From contig NZ_CP111121.1 of the NCBI RefSeq assembly GCF_026314945.1, forward strand, positions 62,001 to 126,000: a DNA stretch of 64,000 nucleotides, written 5' to 3'. The DNA is from Chryseobacterium fluminis (GTDB taxonomy: Bacteria > Bacteroidota > Bacteroidia > Flavobacteriales > Weeksellaceae). Below the pieces are notes generated by a model. That model made no database searches and was not told where the DNA came from. It saw only the letters and a program-made list of their open reading frames with translations. The translations under genes were made by a program, and so were the position numbers. The first letter of the stretch is position 1. Every line of letters starts with the position of its first letter. This document shows positions 28,779-35,900 of this stretch, in pieces.

Positions 28779-29318
28779 ATGGAACTGAATGAACTAAAAG
28801 AAATGACCGATATTAACGAGGCTTGTATGCGTTTTAGCGAAATTCTGGGATCGTCGAAACCCGTTCCGGACGGCGTGCTGTATGCCGCACTTGAGGATGA
28901 GGATTATGCACGGAATTTATTACTGGCTCGCAGAAGTCCTGAATTGATGAATATGTTATTAGCCCAGCGGGCCCATTACAGCCCGAAAACAGCTGTACCG
29001 CAAGCAGAAAAGGAACGTGGCTATACTAACCTGCAATTGATTGAAAAGTTAGGAAAATCGATGTGGAAATGGGGTTTGGTTGGCTTTTCTACCGTAACGG
29101 AAGAGATTTATAACAAACGACTAGCGGCCTGTGCTTCGTGCGATCAATTAGAAGAAGCCCCCGATCAATTGATATATAAAATCAGCTTAAAGAAAAATGA
29201 AGATAAACGCACCTGCAAAACCTGTGGCTGTGTTGTGGCCCGGAAAGCAAGGTTAACGAACGATACCTGTCCCCGGGAAGATACCGGAAATCCCGGATTT
29301 AATCGGTGGGGTGAATAA
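28779..29318 (+). CDS. small zinc-ribbon protein (DUF6171-like C-terminus)
   Basis: 179 residues. The first ~65 form a helical domain (INEACMRFSEILGSSKPVPDG, ELMNMLLAQR) that I do not recognise. The C-terminal third has six cysteines: C118 and C121 (ACASCDQL), C146, C149 and C151 (TCKTCGCVV) and C164 (TCPRED), ending in NRWGE. This spacing (CxxC, CxxCGC, CP, terminal W) resembles the DUF6171 zinc-ribbon family found in phage and toxin neighbourhoods. It probably binds one or two Zn ions. Base composition matches the Tc genes, and it is the last gene before the strong terminator. No function is established for the family, so an accessory role in the Tc locus is inference from position. Confidence 0.6.
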   Translation: MELNELKEMTDINEACMRFSEILGSSKPVPDGVLYAALEDEDYARNLLLARRSPELMNMLLAQRAHYSPKTAVPQAEKERGYTNLQLIEKLGKSMWKWGLVGFSTVTEEIYNKRLAACASCDQLEEAPDQLIYKISLKKNEDKRTCKTCGCVVARKARLTNDTCPREDTGNPGFNRWGE

Positions 29319-29360
29319 ATACGATCCCTGCAAAGATTCTTTGCAGGGATCGTATTTTTA
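29317..29360 (+). terminator. strong intrinsic terminator closing the Tc island
   Basis: A perfect 19-bp stem, left arm 29317-29335 and right arm 29339-29357, with the three-base loop ATT and flanking T run. It overlaps the stop region of the zinc-ribbon gene and marks the downstream boundary of the toxin operon. Confidence 0.92.
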
Positions 29361-29577
29361 ATCGATATTAATCGAAAATACAGTTATTTAATCAAAAAAG
29401 CATTTCTTTGAATTATTTTGGATTTTTACTTTGTGTAAAACACTTATCTCGTTGATTTTGTTTTATTTATACTTGAAAAATGATTTAGGTTTAAAGGTTA
29501 AAATAACTCAAAAAAGGAAGTAGTTAGACTACCGGAAATACCAAGGAGAAAAGTATAGTAGTGTAATTCGATTATGA

Positions 29578-29940
29578 TGAAGTTGTTTAAACTTATTCAA
29601 GGAAAAAAGAGTTCCGAGAAAATTAGCAATTTGGATTGCAATGTAAAAGGCTAATAATCTGGAAATCATCAGCAAAGATAAATTACAGAAATGGATTTTA
29701 CCATTTAAGCAAAGGGAAAAGAGGATTTTCTACGAAGTTTGACTTGGTAAAAATAGTTCAGATCATTATAAGCGGCTGAAAACCGGTTGCCAGTGGTGGA
29801 AACTTTCGTTAAAGGACTATTTCAGGGAATAAAATACTGCAGAATTAAGTTCAGATCAGGTGAAAATCAAAGATTTTCAAAAAACTTACGTGTGCTTCTT
29901 TGCGTAAAGTATATTACTTTAATAACTTAAGTGTTTAAAA
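29578..29940 (+). pseudogene. degraded IS5-family remnant
   Basis: The DNA from GAAGTTGTTTAAACTTATTC to AACTTAAGTGTTTAAAAA is a shortened, mutated copy of the IS5 remnant at 58735-59340: same GAGTTCCGAGAAA leader, AAATGGATTTTACC start, GGATTTTCTACGAAGTTTG and CCAGTGG.GGAAAC segments, then a jump to TCAGATCAGGTGAAAAT. Frameshifts and internal loss leave no usable transposase. It lies just beyond the Tc terminator. Confidence 0.8.
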
Positions 29941-29977
29941 ATCTGGGATTTCCTTTGTGGTTTGCAGACAACCACAC

Positions 29978-30036
29978 GAAGGGATTCGTGCGGTAGCAAT
30001 GAAGGGATTCGTGCGGTAACAGTGAAGGGATTCGAC
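29978..30036. repeat. 23-bp tandem repeat, about 2.6 copies
   Basis: Unit GAAGGGATTCGTGCGGTA plus five variable bases occurs at 29978-30000 and 30001-30023, with a partial third copy from 30024. It directly follows the IS5 remnant. There are no spacers, so it is not CRISPR-like. Confidence 0.8.
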
Positions 30037-30047
30037 CAAATAAGCTG

Positions 30048-30083
30048 AAACGCTGTAAATATTATTGTTTACAGCGTTTTTTG
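30048..30083 (+). terminator. intrinsic terminator-like hairpin
   Basis: AAACGCTGTAAA (30048-30059) pairs with TTTACAGCGTTT (30068-30079), eight-base loop, followed by TTTG. No intact gene precedes it now, so it probably served a lost gene or the IS. Confidence 0.7.
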
Positions 30084-30859
30084 TTTTTGAGCGGTGTTAC
30101 ATAACCACGGGTCAGGATCAGAAGTTTGGGAGAAAATTAATTTTAATCTTATATATTGTCAGATGAGAAAAAATAAAATATATGTATATTTTAAAACCTT
30201 TATCAATGAAAAATTAAGGTAGACAGATGATCTACTTTAAACGGATAAGATAAAAGCAGATAAATTTATTATTTGATATTCAGTCGTTTACGATATTAAT
30301 TGTGTAGTTTTAGTTAATTTTTTTTTGATATTAAAAAAATAAGGCTATATTTGCTGAAATATCAATGAGAATCTACTCCCTTAAATTCTTATTTTTAGTA
30401 AAAACACATTGACGTAACACGCTTAGAATTATGAAAAAAAAATTAGAAATTACACACCGGCTATTTTCTTAGCAATATAATACACTATTATTACTTATTC
30501 TATTTTAAACGATTGTTTAAAATGCTTAGGTTGTATCGAAGTAATTATATATTTACCATTTTCAGTACAGATTTATAATAAGCACATATTAACTGATGGG
30601 TTAATTGAGCTGTATTTGTAAATACCTAATATAAATTACGATACAGACATGACTTGCTGTTTTGTACGGAATTTCCATGAAAATCATATTCTGGATTAAA
30701 ATAACATTTTCAGTACTATGAAAATGCGGTAGTTATTCTTTGAGGAATAATACTAATAGCGATGCTTTAAAGTTTTTCCCTGATGCTGTTATTTGTATCA
30801 GTGTGAATTTAATTTAAATCTATAAAACCAAAATAATAGACCTTCAAAAACATAAAAAA
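30084..30859. other. AT-rich gap upstream of the exported-protein/RiPP genes
   Basis: About 775 bases, very AT-rich. I see a possible 13-codon frame at about 30431 (MKKKLEITHRLFS) but nothing else coding. The stretch holds the promoter of 30860 and perhaps relics of a deleted gene. Confidence 0.4.
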
Positions 30860-31477
30860 ATGAAAAAAGAAATTTTATCGTTATTTTCCATTGCCTTAAT
30901 TTGTATAAGTGCAAAAGGACAAATTGGTATAAATACCCAATTACCTAAAGCTACGCTGGATGTAGTAGGAAAAAAAGAAACCACCTCTCCTGATGGGGTG
31001 TTAATTCCCCGGTCTACGGTATCGGAGCTAGCCGCAAAAGATGCAGTGTACGGTACAGATCAAAACGGAGCGCTGATTTTTGTGACTTCCGGGACAGGAG
31101 CTTCCGGAAAAACATCGAACATTACGGGCGCAGGTTTATATTACTACGATGCGCCGAAGGCAAAATGGACCCTGGTAGGGGAAAGAAGTTTTAATGTAGT
31201 AGCAGAAAAGACCAGTGATTATAGTGCATTGCCGACAGATGACTTCATCAAGCTTAATATTTCTCAAAATTCAACGCCAACATTAACTCTTCCGGTGACG
31301 GGAGTTCCGGTTGGAAAGAAAATATACGTTTCAAACAGAGGGATGGGCACAATGCTGCTTTCGCCCTTGCCATCCAATACGTCTTCTTATCAAACCATAG
31401 GAGGGGGAGTAAATGGTACTTTAATTTATTTGGGAGGAAGTGGCAGTGGTTCTTGGGAATGGGTGTCAGGATTTTAA
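30860..31477 (+). CDS. exported QIGINT-type surface protein, 205 aa
   Basis: The signal peptide ends at ISAKGQ and is followed by IGINTQLPKATLDVVGK, the N-terminal mark of a large flavobacterial family of exported proteins. A middle part has GVLIPRSTVSELA and GLYYYDAPKAKWTLVG, where other members have the same LLxPR and W-x-x-[LV]-x lines. The C-terminus is Gly/Ser-rich (GGGVNGTLIYLGGSGSGSWEW). Members resemble phage-tail-collar or adhesin-like beta proteins but are uncharacterised. The next gene of the same type begins 12 bases later and the peptide array follows that, so all may share a transcript. Confidence 0.7.
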   Translation: MKKEILSLFSIALICISAKGQIGINTQLPKATLDVVGKKETTSPDGVLIPRSTVSELAAKDAVYGTDQNGALIFVTSGTGASGKTSNITGAGLYYYDAPKAKWTLVGERSFNVVAEKTSDYSALPTDDFIKLNISQNSTPTLTLPVTGVPVGKKIYVSNRGMGTMLLSPLPSNTSSYQTIGGGVNGTLIYLGGSGSGSWEWVSGF

Positions 31478-31489
31478 TAATAATTTAGG

Positions 31490-32590
31490 ATGAAAAATAA
31501 AAATATGAAATTAAAAACACTTTTTACTTTAGGAATAGGCGTGGCGGGCCCGCTATTCTATAGCCAGATCAGAATAGCAAACAGTATAGATAATCAGGCA
31601 GCAGCAGGAAGTTCTGCTTTTATTGATGCATCTTCTAATACGACGTATAACAGTTCATCTAATGTCGGAAAAGGATTGTTGTTTCCGAGAACAGATCTGA
31701 CAGGATTTACTTCATTTGGCGGAGGTGTAACAGGAATTCCCACTTCATTTCCGAGCCGTTATGATGGACTTATTGTTTATAATACATCAACTTCGGGAGT
31801 GGCGGGTATAGGTTCCACAGAGGGAACTTTAACTGCAGGGTACTGGTATTATGATAACAAATCCACAACGATTAATGGAGGAACATGGCGGCCGCTATCC
31901 AAAATGCCTGTGCAGACAGTGACAGGAGACCAGACCGCAGATGCCTGGGTGGATAATGCTTCCGGCACAAGGGTTGAACTGGGCAAAAAGTCGGACGGAA
32001 CGGCAAGAGCTGCAGGAACTGAAGTTGTTATTAAAGATAATGGCAATGTAGGGATTGGAACGGTAAATCCGGCAGAAAAACTACGCATCGCAGGTGATGG
32101 CACCAACTCTCCATTAGGAATTACCAATCTGAATAATGGCCCGGTAGGGAATGAGTATTTTAACCTGGTCATCAATAATGCAGACGGCAAGGTATATAAA
32201 AGTAGAGTAGCGTCACCCGAACAGGTTCCTTTCTATTACCAGAGATACCAGATAAGTAATGTTAACAGAGACTTTCTTAAGAATTTCGACACCAATATTC
32301 CTACCTCAAAATATACTGTGGTAGTGGTAGGGAGCTCGTTTGACAGGGTATTATCTAAACCACCCGCTGATATGGGAGGAGATTTTTGTTCTTATACTTC
32401 CCATGCCTATAAGGAGGGTACTACATGGAGGCTCTATGCAGATTATAAAAATTGTATAAGTACTTTTGGTAATGGGCAATGGATTATCACGATACTGATC
32501 ATCCCTAAAAAAGTAATTAGAGAAAATAATAATATTCAAGTCGATTTAGGTGGTTCCGAAAATGGTTCAGCACCTAGCCCGGTAGATTAA
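31490..32590 (+). CDS. exported surface protein of the same family, 366 aa
   Basis: Start at ATG 31490; the ATG at 31505 would give a better signal peptide (MKLKTLFTLGIGVAGPLFYSQ). The mature part has GKGLLFPRTDLTGF, YDGLIVYNTST, GYWYYDNKSTTINGG and VGIGTVNPAEKLRIAGDG, a familiar run of LLFPR, GLIVYN, YWYY and GIGTxxPxxKL lines in this family. It probably forms a beta-rich extracellular structure. It is followed after 27 bases by the decayed first copy of the peptide array, so a recombination joint may lie there. Confidence 0.7.
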   Translation: MKNKNMKLKTLFTLGIGVAGPLFYSQIRIANSIDNQAAAGSSAFIDASSNTTYNSSSNVGKGLLFPRTDLTGFTSFGGGVTGIPTSFPSRYDGLIVYNTSTSGVAGIGSTEGTLTAGYWYYDNKSTTINGGTWRPLSKMPVQTVTGDQTADAWVDNASGTRVELGKKSDGTARAAGTEVVIKDNGNVGIGTVNPAEKLRIAGDGTNSPLGITNLNNGPVGNEYFNLVINNADGKVYKSRVASPEQVPFYYQRYQISNVNRDFLKNFDTNIPTSKYTVVVVGSSFDRVLSKPPADMGGDFCSYTSHAYKEGTTWRLYADYKNCISTFGNGQWIITILIIPKKVIRENNNIQVDLGGSENGSAPSPVD

Positions 32591-32617
32591 TCAGGAAAAC
32601 AGTACTTAAGCCATTGG

Positions 32618-32787
32618 GTGAACACAAGTTTAAAAAGATATTAGAAAATTTCTCAGTAGAACAACTGGAGCAGAGAAAAGAGTTCACATATTATGGCTAC
32701 TCTAAGCCGGCAGTTAACAGAAGCGGCGGAGGTACACCAGCACCAACGCCACCGCGTGGAGATACCGGAGGAAGTATACCTTTCTAA
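32618..32787 (+). pseudogene. decayed copy of the 61-aa peptide gene
   Basis: Relative to the intact copies, one base is missing after TTTAAAAA (near 32636), so the frame shifts within the leader. The start is GTG at best. Downstream the restored frame reads LENFSVEQLEQRKEFTYYGYSKPAV and ends with PRGDTGGSIPF. The Cys-Tyr-Cys-Tyr motif has become Tyr-Tyr-Gly-Tyr and the Pro-rich tract is shorter. It appears to be a drifting, untranslated copy at the array edge. Confidence 0.8.
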
Positions 32788-32818
32788 ATTTATACGTTTA
32801 ACCTTTTAAAATAGTATT

Positions 32819-33004
32819 ATGATGAAAACAAGTTTAAAAAAGAAATTAGAAAATTTCTCAGCAGAGCAATTGGAGCAGAGAAAAGAATTCACATGTTATT
32901 GCTACTCTAAGCCGGCAGTTAACAGAAACGGAGGAAGCACTCCTGCACCAGCGCCAACACCAACGCCACCGCGTGGAGATACCGGAGGAGGTATACCTTT
33001 CTAA
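32819..33004 (+). CDS. putative RiPP precursor peptide, copy 1
   Basis: 61 residues: leader-like MMKTSLKKKLENFSAEQLEQ, then FTCYCYSKPAVNRNGG with Cys26 and Cys28, an Ala/Thr-Pro tract (PAPAPTPTPP) and the terminal PRGDTGGGIPF. No signal peptide. The helical, Leu-rich leader resembles those of Bacteroidota modified peptides (LKKxLxxFSxEQL). The gene heads the intact array and is followed by two enzyme genes, so a ribosomally made, modified peptide is the best reading. Any modification is inference. Cys26/Cys28, the tyrosines and the C-terminal Phe are candidate sites. Confidence 0.7.
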   Translation: MMKTSLKKKLENFSAEQLEQRKEFTCYCYSKPAVNRNGGSTPAPAPTPTPPRGDTGGGIPF

Positions 33005-33035
33005 ATTTATACGTTTAACCTTTTAAAATAGTATT

Positions 33036-33221
33036 ATGATGAACACAAGTTTAAAAAAGAAATTAGAAAATTTCTCAGCAGAGCAATTGGAGCAGAGAAA
33101 AGAATTCACATGTTATTGCTACTCTAAGCCGGCAGTTAACAGAAACGGAGGAAGCACTCCTGCACCAGCGCCAACACCAACGCCGCCTCGCGGAGATACC
33201 GGAGGAGGTATACCTTTCTAA
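33036..33221 (+). CDS. putative RiPP precursor peptide, copy 2
   Basis: Same 61 residues as copy 1 except Asn3 for Lys3 (MMNTSL). The core with Cys26/Cys28 and PRGDTGGGIPF is identical; codons in the PPRG stretch differ (CCGCCTCGC instead of CCACCGCGT), showing selection on protein sequence. Confidence 0.7.
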   Translation: MMNTSLKKKLENFSAEQLEQRKEFTCYCYSKPAVNRNGGSTPAPAPTPTPPRGDTGGGIPF

Positions 33222-33251
33222 ATTTATATGTTTAACCTTTAAAATAGTATT

Positions 33252-33437
33252 ATGATGAACAACAGTTTAAAAACGAAATTAGAAAATTTCTCAGCAGAGC
33301 AATTGGAGCAGAGAAAAGAATTCACATGTTATTGCTACTCTAAGCCGGCAGTTAACAGAAACGGAGGAAGCACTCCTGCACCAGCTCCAACACCAACGCC
33401 GCCTCGCGGAGATACCGGCGGAGGTATACCTTTCTAA
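33252..33437 (+). CDS. putative RiPP precursor peptide, copy 3
   Basis: 61 residues with leader changes N4 and T8 (MMNNSLKTKL). The core is unchanged. The spacer before it is one base shorter (AACCTTTAAAATAG), the only length change among the intact units. Confidence 0.7.
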   Translation: MMNNSLKTKLENFSAEQLEQRKEFTCYCYSKPAVNRNGGSTPAPAPTPTPPRGDTGGGIPF

Positions 33438-33468
33438 ATTTATATGTTTAACCTTTTAAAATAGTATT

Positions 33469-33654
33469 ATGATGAACACAAGTTTAAAAAAGAAATTAGA
33501 AAATTTCTCAGCCGAGCAACTGGAGCAAAGAAAAGAATTCACATGTTATTGCTACTCCAAGCCGGCAGTTAACAGAAACGGAGGAAGTACTCCTGCGCCA
33601 ACACCAACGCCAACGCCGCCTCGCGGAGATACCGGAGGAGGTATACCTTTCTAA
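33469..33654 (+). CDS. putative RiPP precursor peptide, copy 4
   Basis: 61 residues; the Pro tract is PAPTPTPTPP (Ala45 to Thr). Leader and CYCYSK core are unchanged. Several synonymous changes (for example GCCGAGCAACTGGAGCAA). Confidence 0.7.
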   Translation: MMNTSLKKKLENFSAEQLEQRKEFTCYCYSKPAVNRNGGSTPAPTPTPTPPRGDTGGGIPF

Positions 33655-33685
33655 ATTTATATGTTTAACCTTTTAAAATAGTATC

Positions 33686-33871
33686 ATGATGAACACAAGT
33701 TTAAAAAAGAAATTAGAAAATTTCTCAGCAGAGCAATTGGAGCAGAGAAAAGAATTTACGTTTTATTGCTACTCCAAACCGGCAGTTAACAGAAACGGAG
33801 GAAGCACTCCTGCACCAGCACCAACGCCAACGCCACCACGTGGAGATACCGGAGGAGGTATACCGTTTTAA
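33686..33871 (+). CDS. putative RiPP precursor peptide, copy 5
   Basis: 61 residues with the core change FTFYCYSK: Cys26 is Phe, leaving only Cys28. Otherwise like copy 2. It is the last unit; after its stop the array spacer is replaced by new sequence leading to the enzyme gene at 33938. If cysteines are modified or bridged, this copy would yield a different product. Confidence 0.7.
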   Translation: MMNTSLKKKLENFSAEQLEQRKEFTFYCYSKPAVNRNGGSTPAPAPTPTPPRGDTGGGIPF

Positions 33872-33937
33872 TGAATAACAAAAACATCCTGGAGGGACCT
33901 GAAGTAATTCAAGTCCTTCCTTTTAAATTAGTTTAAA

Positions 33938-34744
33938 ATGGAGAAAAAAACATTTTTACCGGAATTCTTTTTCCAGAATCAAATTGATTACATAAGAGAC
34001 AATTATGTTATCCATGACGAGCCTCTTGTCAGAGAATTCGATATAGCGGCCAAAGGAATGTGTTATTTTATTCTTGAAATGGATAAGCTGATAGACCATA
34101 GTATTGATTTTGTCAGCCTTTATAAAACAGGTACCAATACAACGTATAATGCAGTAGATTGTTTTAAAAACTCTTTGACAAGCTTACTGACCTTATTTCC
34201 AAAAGACAGTGATTTTTGGAATCGTCATGATCACTACTGCAAATTGTACTTTGATGCTCTGTACAAAGAGAAATTCAGATCTGCCGAAAAGCCTTTCCTT
34301 TCTTTAGAGGATTTTAAGGAGTATGCCATAGCAAAACATTCATTAGCCTATATTCCGATTATCGGGCTTGATATTCTATTCAGTGCCAGACATAACAGTA
34401 CATTGATTTTAGATATTTTTAGCCATCTGTTTCTCGCCATACAAATGTGTGACGATCTCGATGATTTTGATAAGGATCTAAAGGATAACCAATGGACCTA
34501 TGTACATTCGAGAGTATACGAACTGATGCATACTGAGGGGATCGAGGAAGATCCGGATATTGAAAAATTTCATGAAAGACTGTTATACGTATCCGGTATA
34601 GGATATGAGTTAATGGATTACGCAGAGCAGGAATTGCTTGCTGCCAAAAAGAAGTCTGAAGATTTGTCATTAAGCCAATTGGCGGGATGGGCTGATATTG
34701 TACTGGCTCATCTGCATCGGAACAGAGAATTATTAACCACTTAG
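33938..34744 (+). CDS. putative class-I terpenoid-synthase-fold enzyme in RiPP locus
   Basis: 268 residues, mostly helical, soluble. FLAIQMCDDLDDFDKDLKDN, with D172, D173, D175, D176, D178 and D180, resembles the second Asp-rich motif of polyprenyl synthases (Q-x-x-DD-x-x-D-x-x-x-D) that binds Mg-diphosphate. An earlier LEMDKLIDHSID (about 47-58) could stand for the first metal region but lacks the classical DDxxD. A polar helix near the C-terminus (HLHRNREL) is also typical of the fold. It begins 66 bases after the last precursor gene and ends 14 bases before the M50 gene. Possible roles are peptide prenylation, making a terpenoid partner, or a non-catalytic use of the fold. I recognise no named family, so the assignment rests on the motif. 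Confidence 0.5.
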   Translation: MEKKTFLPEFFFQNQIDYIRDNYVIHDEPLVREFDIAAKGMCYFILEMDKLIDHSIDFVSLYKTGTNTTYNAVDCFKNSLTSLLTLFPKDSDFWNRHDHYCKLYFDALYKEKFRSAEKPFLSLEDFKEYAIAKHSLAYIPIIGLDILFSARHNSTLILDIFSHLFLAIQMCDDLDDFDKDLKDNQWTYVHSRVYELMHTEGIEEDPDIEKFHERLLYVSGIGYELMDYAEQELLAAKKKSEDLSLSQLAGWADIVLAHLHRNRELLTT

Positions 34745-34758
34745 TAATACATAATGAT

Positions 34759-35757
34759 ATGTCAGTCATTCGTACAGATTTTATTTTATCTTCTTATGAT
34801 GATAAAAAATGGATATTGGAATTGCAGGGGAGAAATTTTATAATTACTCATTCCACAAAGGAGCTGATCGATATTCTTTCTGAAAATTCGGACTTAGATG
34901 AGGCGTGTAGGGCATTCAATTTAAAATTCAATGAAGAACTTACGCATGAAGATTTTTCTTTTTTTATTGATCAGGTTTTGGGAAAAATGCAGCTTTTGAA
35001 TAAGGGTGCTGTTACCTGGGAAGAAGAAAAAAGTTTTATCCGATTTCAGATTCCTTTGTTTTCACCGAAAGTATCTGGAATTCTGGCGGGTATTTTCAGT
35101 AACTTATTTGCACCGAAGTTTTTCTGGACCTTATTTTCCGGTTTAGTACTTCTGGCATTTTTTATCATTTTTAGTGTAGATATAGAAGTAAGCAATGCCT
35201 CGGTATTCTTGCTTATGCTTTTATATATACCCACCATGTTTTTACACGAATTAGGACACATTGCAGCATGCAAACGGTTTGCAGGAAGAAACGGAGAGAT
35301 CGGCATGGGAATATATTTTATATTTCCCGTTCTGTATTCCAGTATATCAGCATTATGGCACTGTAAAAAAGAACACAGGATTATCGGTAATCTGGCAGGG
35401 ATATATATGCAGTTGATCTGTGTTTTTGCTTTCTATGCGCTGTCATTTTTCTTTGAGAAAACGGTATTTGGAGAATTGGCCTATATTGTAGCAATATACT
35501 CATTGATTCAGCTCATCCCTTTTATAAGATCGGATGGCTATTGGTTATTATCTGATATTTTCAATATCCCCAATCTTCACCAGCGGTCCAGTAAGGAATT
35601 TGGCAGCTGGATTGTCCATCCTTTTCGGTGGAATAAAATGAAAACTAAAAAAGAAACTTTTATTCTTATCTATGGTATATTTAATTATGCACTTTTTGCC
35701 TATTTTATTCTTTCTCAGCTCATCTTTAACTGGAGAGAAATTCTTCTTTTCCGGTAA
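34759..35757 (+). CDS. M50 zinc metalloprotease with PqqD-like N-terminal domain
   Basis: 332 residues. Residues 1-85 have the winged-helix outline of PqqD/RiPP recognition domains (WILELQGRNFIITHSTKELID, EELTHEDFSFFIDQVLGKM). The rest is a site-2-protease-like membrane enzyme: HELGH at 163-167 in a hydrophobic helix and the third zinc ligand Asp259 in IRSDGYWLLSDIFN, plus further helices. The SDGYWLLSDIFNIPNLHQRS block is typical of peptide-maturation M50 proteins next to RiPP precursors. It would bind the leader and cut or assist export at the inner membrane. The C-terminus may be lost to a frameshift: the -1 frame stays open past the stop (next entry). Confidence 0.75.
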   Translation: MSVIRTDFILSSYDDKKWILELQGRNFIITHSTKELIDILSENSDLDEACRAFNLKFNEELTHEDFSFFIDQVLGKMQLLNKGAVTWEEEKSFIRFQIPLFSPKVSGILAGIFSNLFAPKFFWTLFSGLVLLAFFIIFSVDIEVSNASVFLLMLLYIPTMFLHELGHIAACKRFAGRNGEIGMGIYFIFPVLYSSISALWHCKKEHRIIGNLAGIYMQLICVFAFYALSFFFEKTVFGELAYIVAIYSLIQLIPFIRSDGYWLLSDIFNIPNLHQRSSKEFGSWIVHPFRWNKMKTKKETFILIYGIFNYALFAYFILSQLIFNWREILLFR

Positions 35758-35900
35758 AGCTTTTGAGAGCAGCCGATCAACTGATCTTTATGGATTTTTC
35801 GTTGGCTTTTTTATCAGATATTTCAATTACAATCCTTATTTTCTATATCCTCAGCATCAACTACGCTCATGCTATTTATAAAAAATTGTTAAAGTCATGA
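35730..35900 (+). other. possible frameshifted C-terminal tail of the M50 protein or small membrane ORF
   Basis: From 35730 the -1 frame relative to the M50 gene is open and reads SSFPVKLLRAADQLIFMDFS, then a membrane-helix-like DISITILIFYILSINYA and HAIYKKLLKS before TGA at 35898-35900. It overlaps the last nine M50 codons, so a single-base change in the TTCTTCTTTTCC run would add ~48 residues. A separate ORF from ATG 35790 (36 aa) is the alternative. Confidence 0.4.

Larger units (their letters stand above)
32618..33871 (+). repeat. 217-bp tandem repeat array of peptide genes (one decayed plus five intact)
   Basis: Starts of the intact genes are spaced 217, 216, 217 and 217 bases (32819, 33036, 33252, 33469, 33686). 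Each unit is a complete 61-codon gene plus a ~31-bp AT-rich spacer that is almost identical between copies (ending in TAGTATTATGATG). Differences are mostly synonymous, which points to recent duplication or gene conversion with protein-level constraint. A sixth, leftmost unit (32618-32787) is broken. Confidence 0.95.

Noticed and set aside
32618..33871. CRISPR-like array
   Set aside because: Units are 217 bp with whole genes inside and nearly identical spacers; no cas genes.
35672..35881. Plus-strand 69-codon frame overlapping the M50 end
   Set aside because: Different frame from the M50 gene and from the more protein-like -1 tail; overlap with real coding sequence explains its openness.
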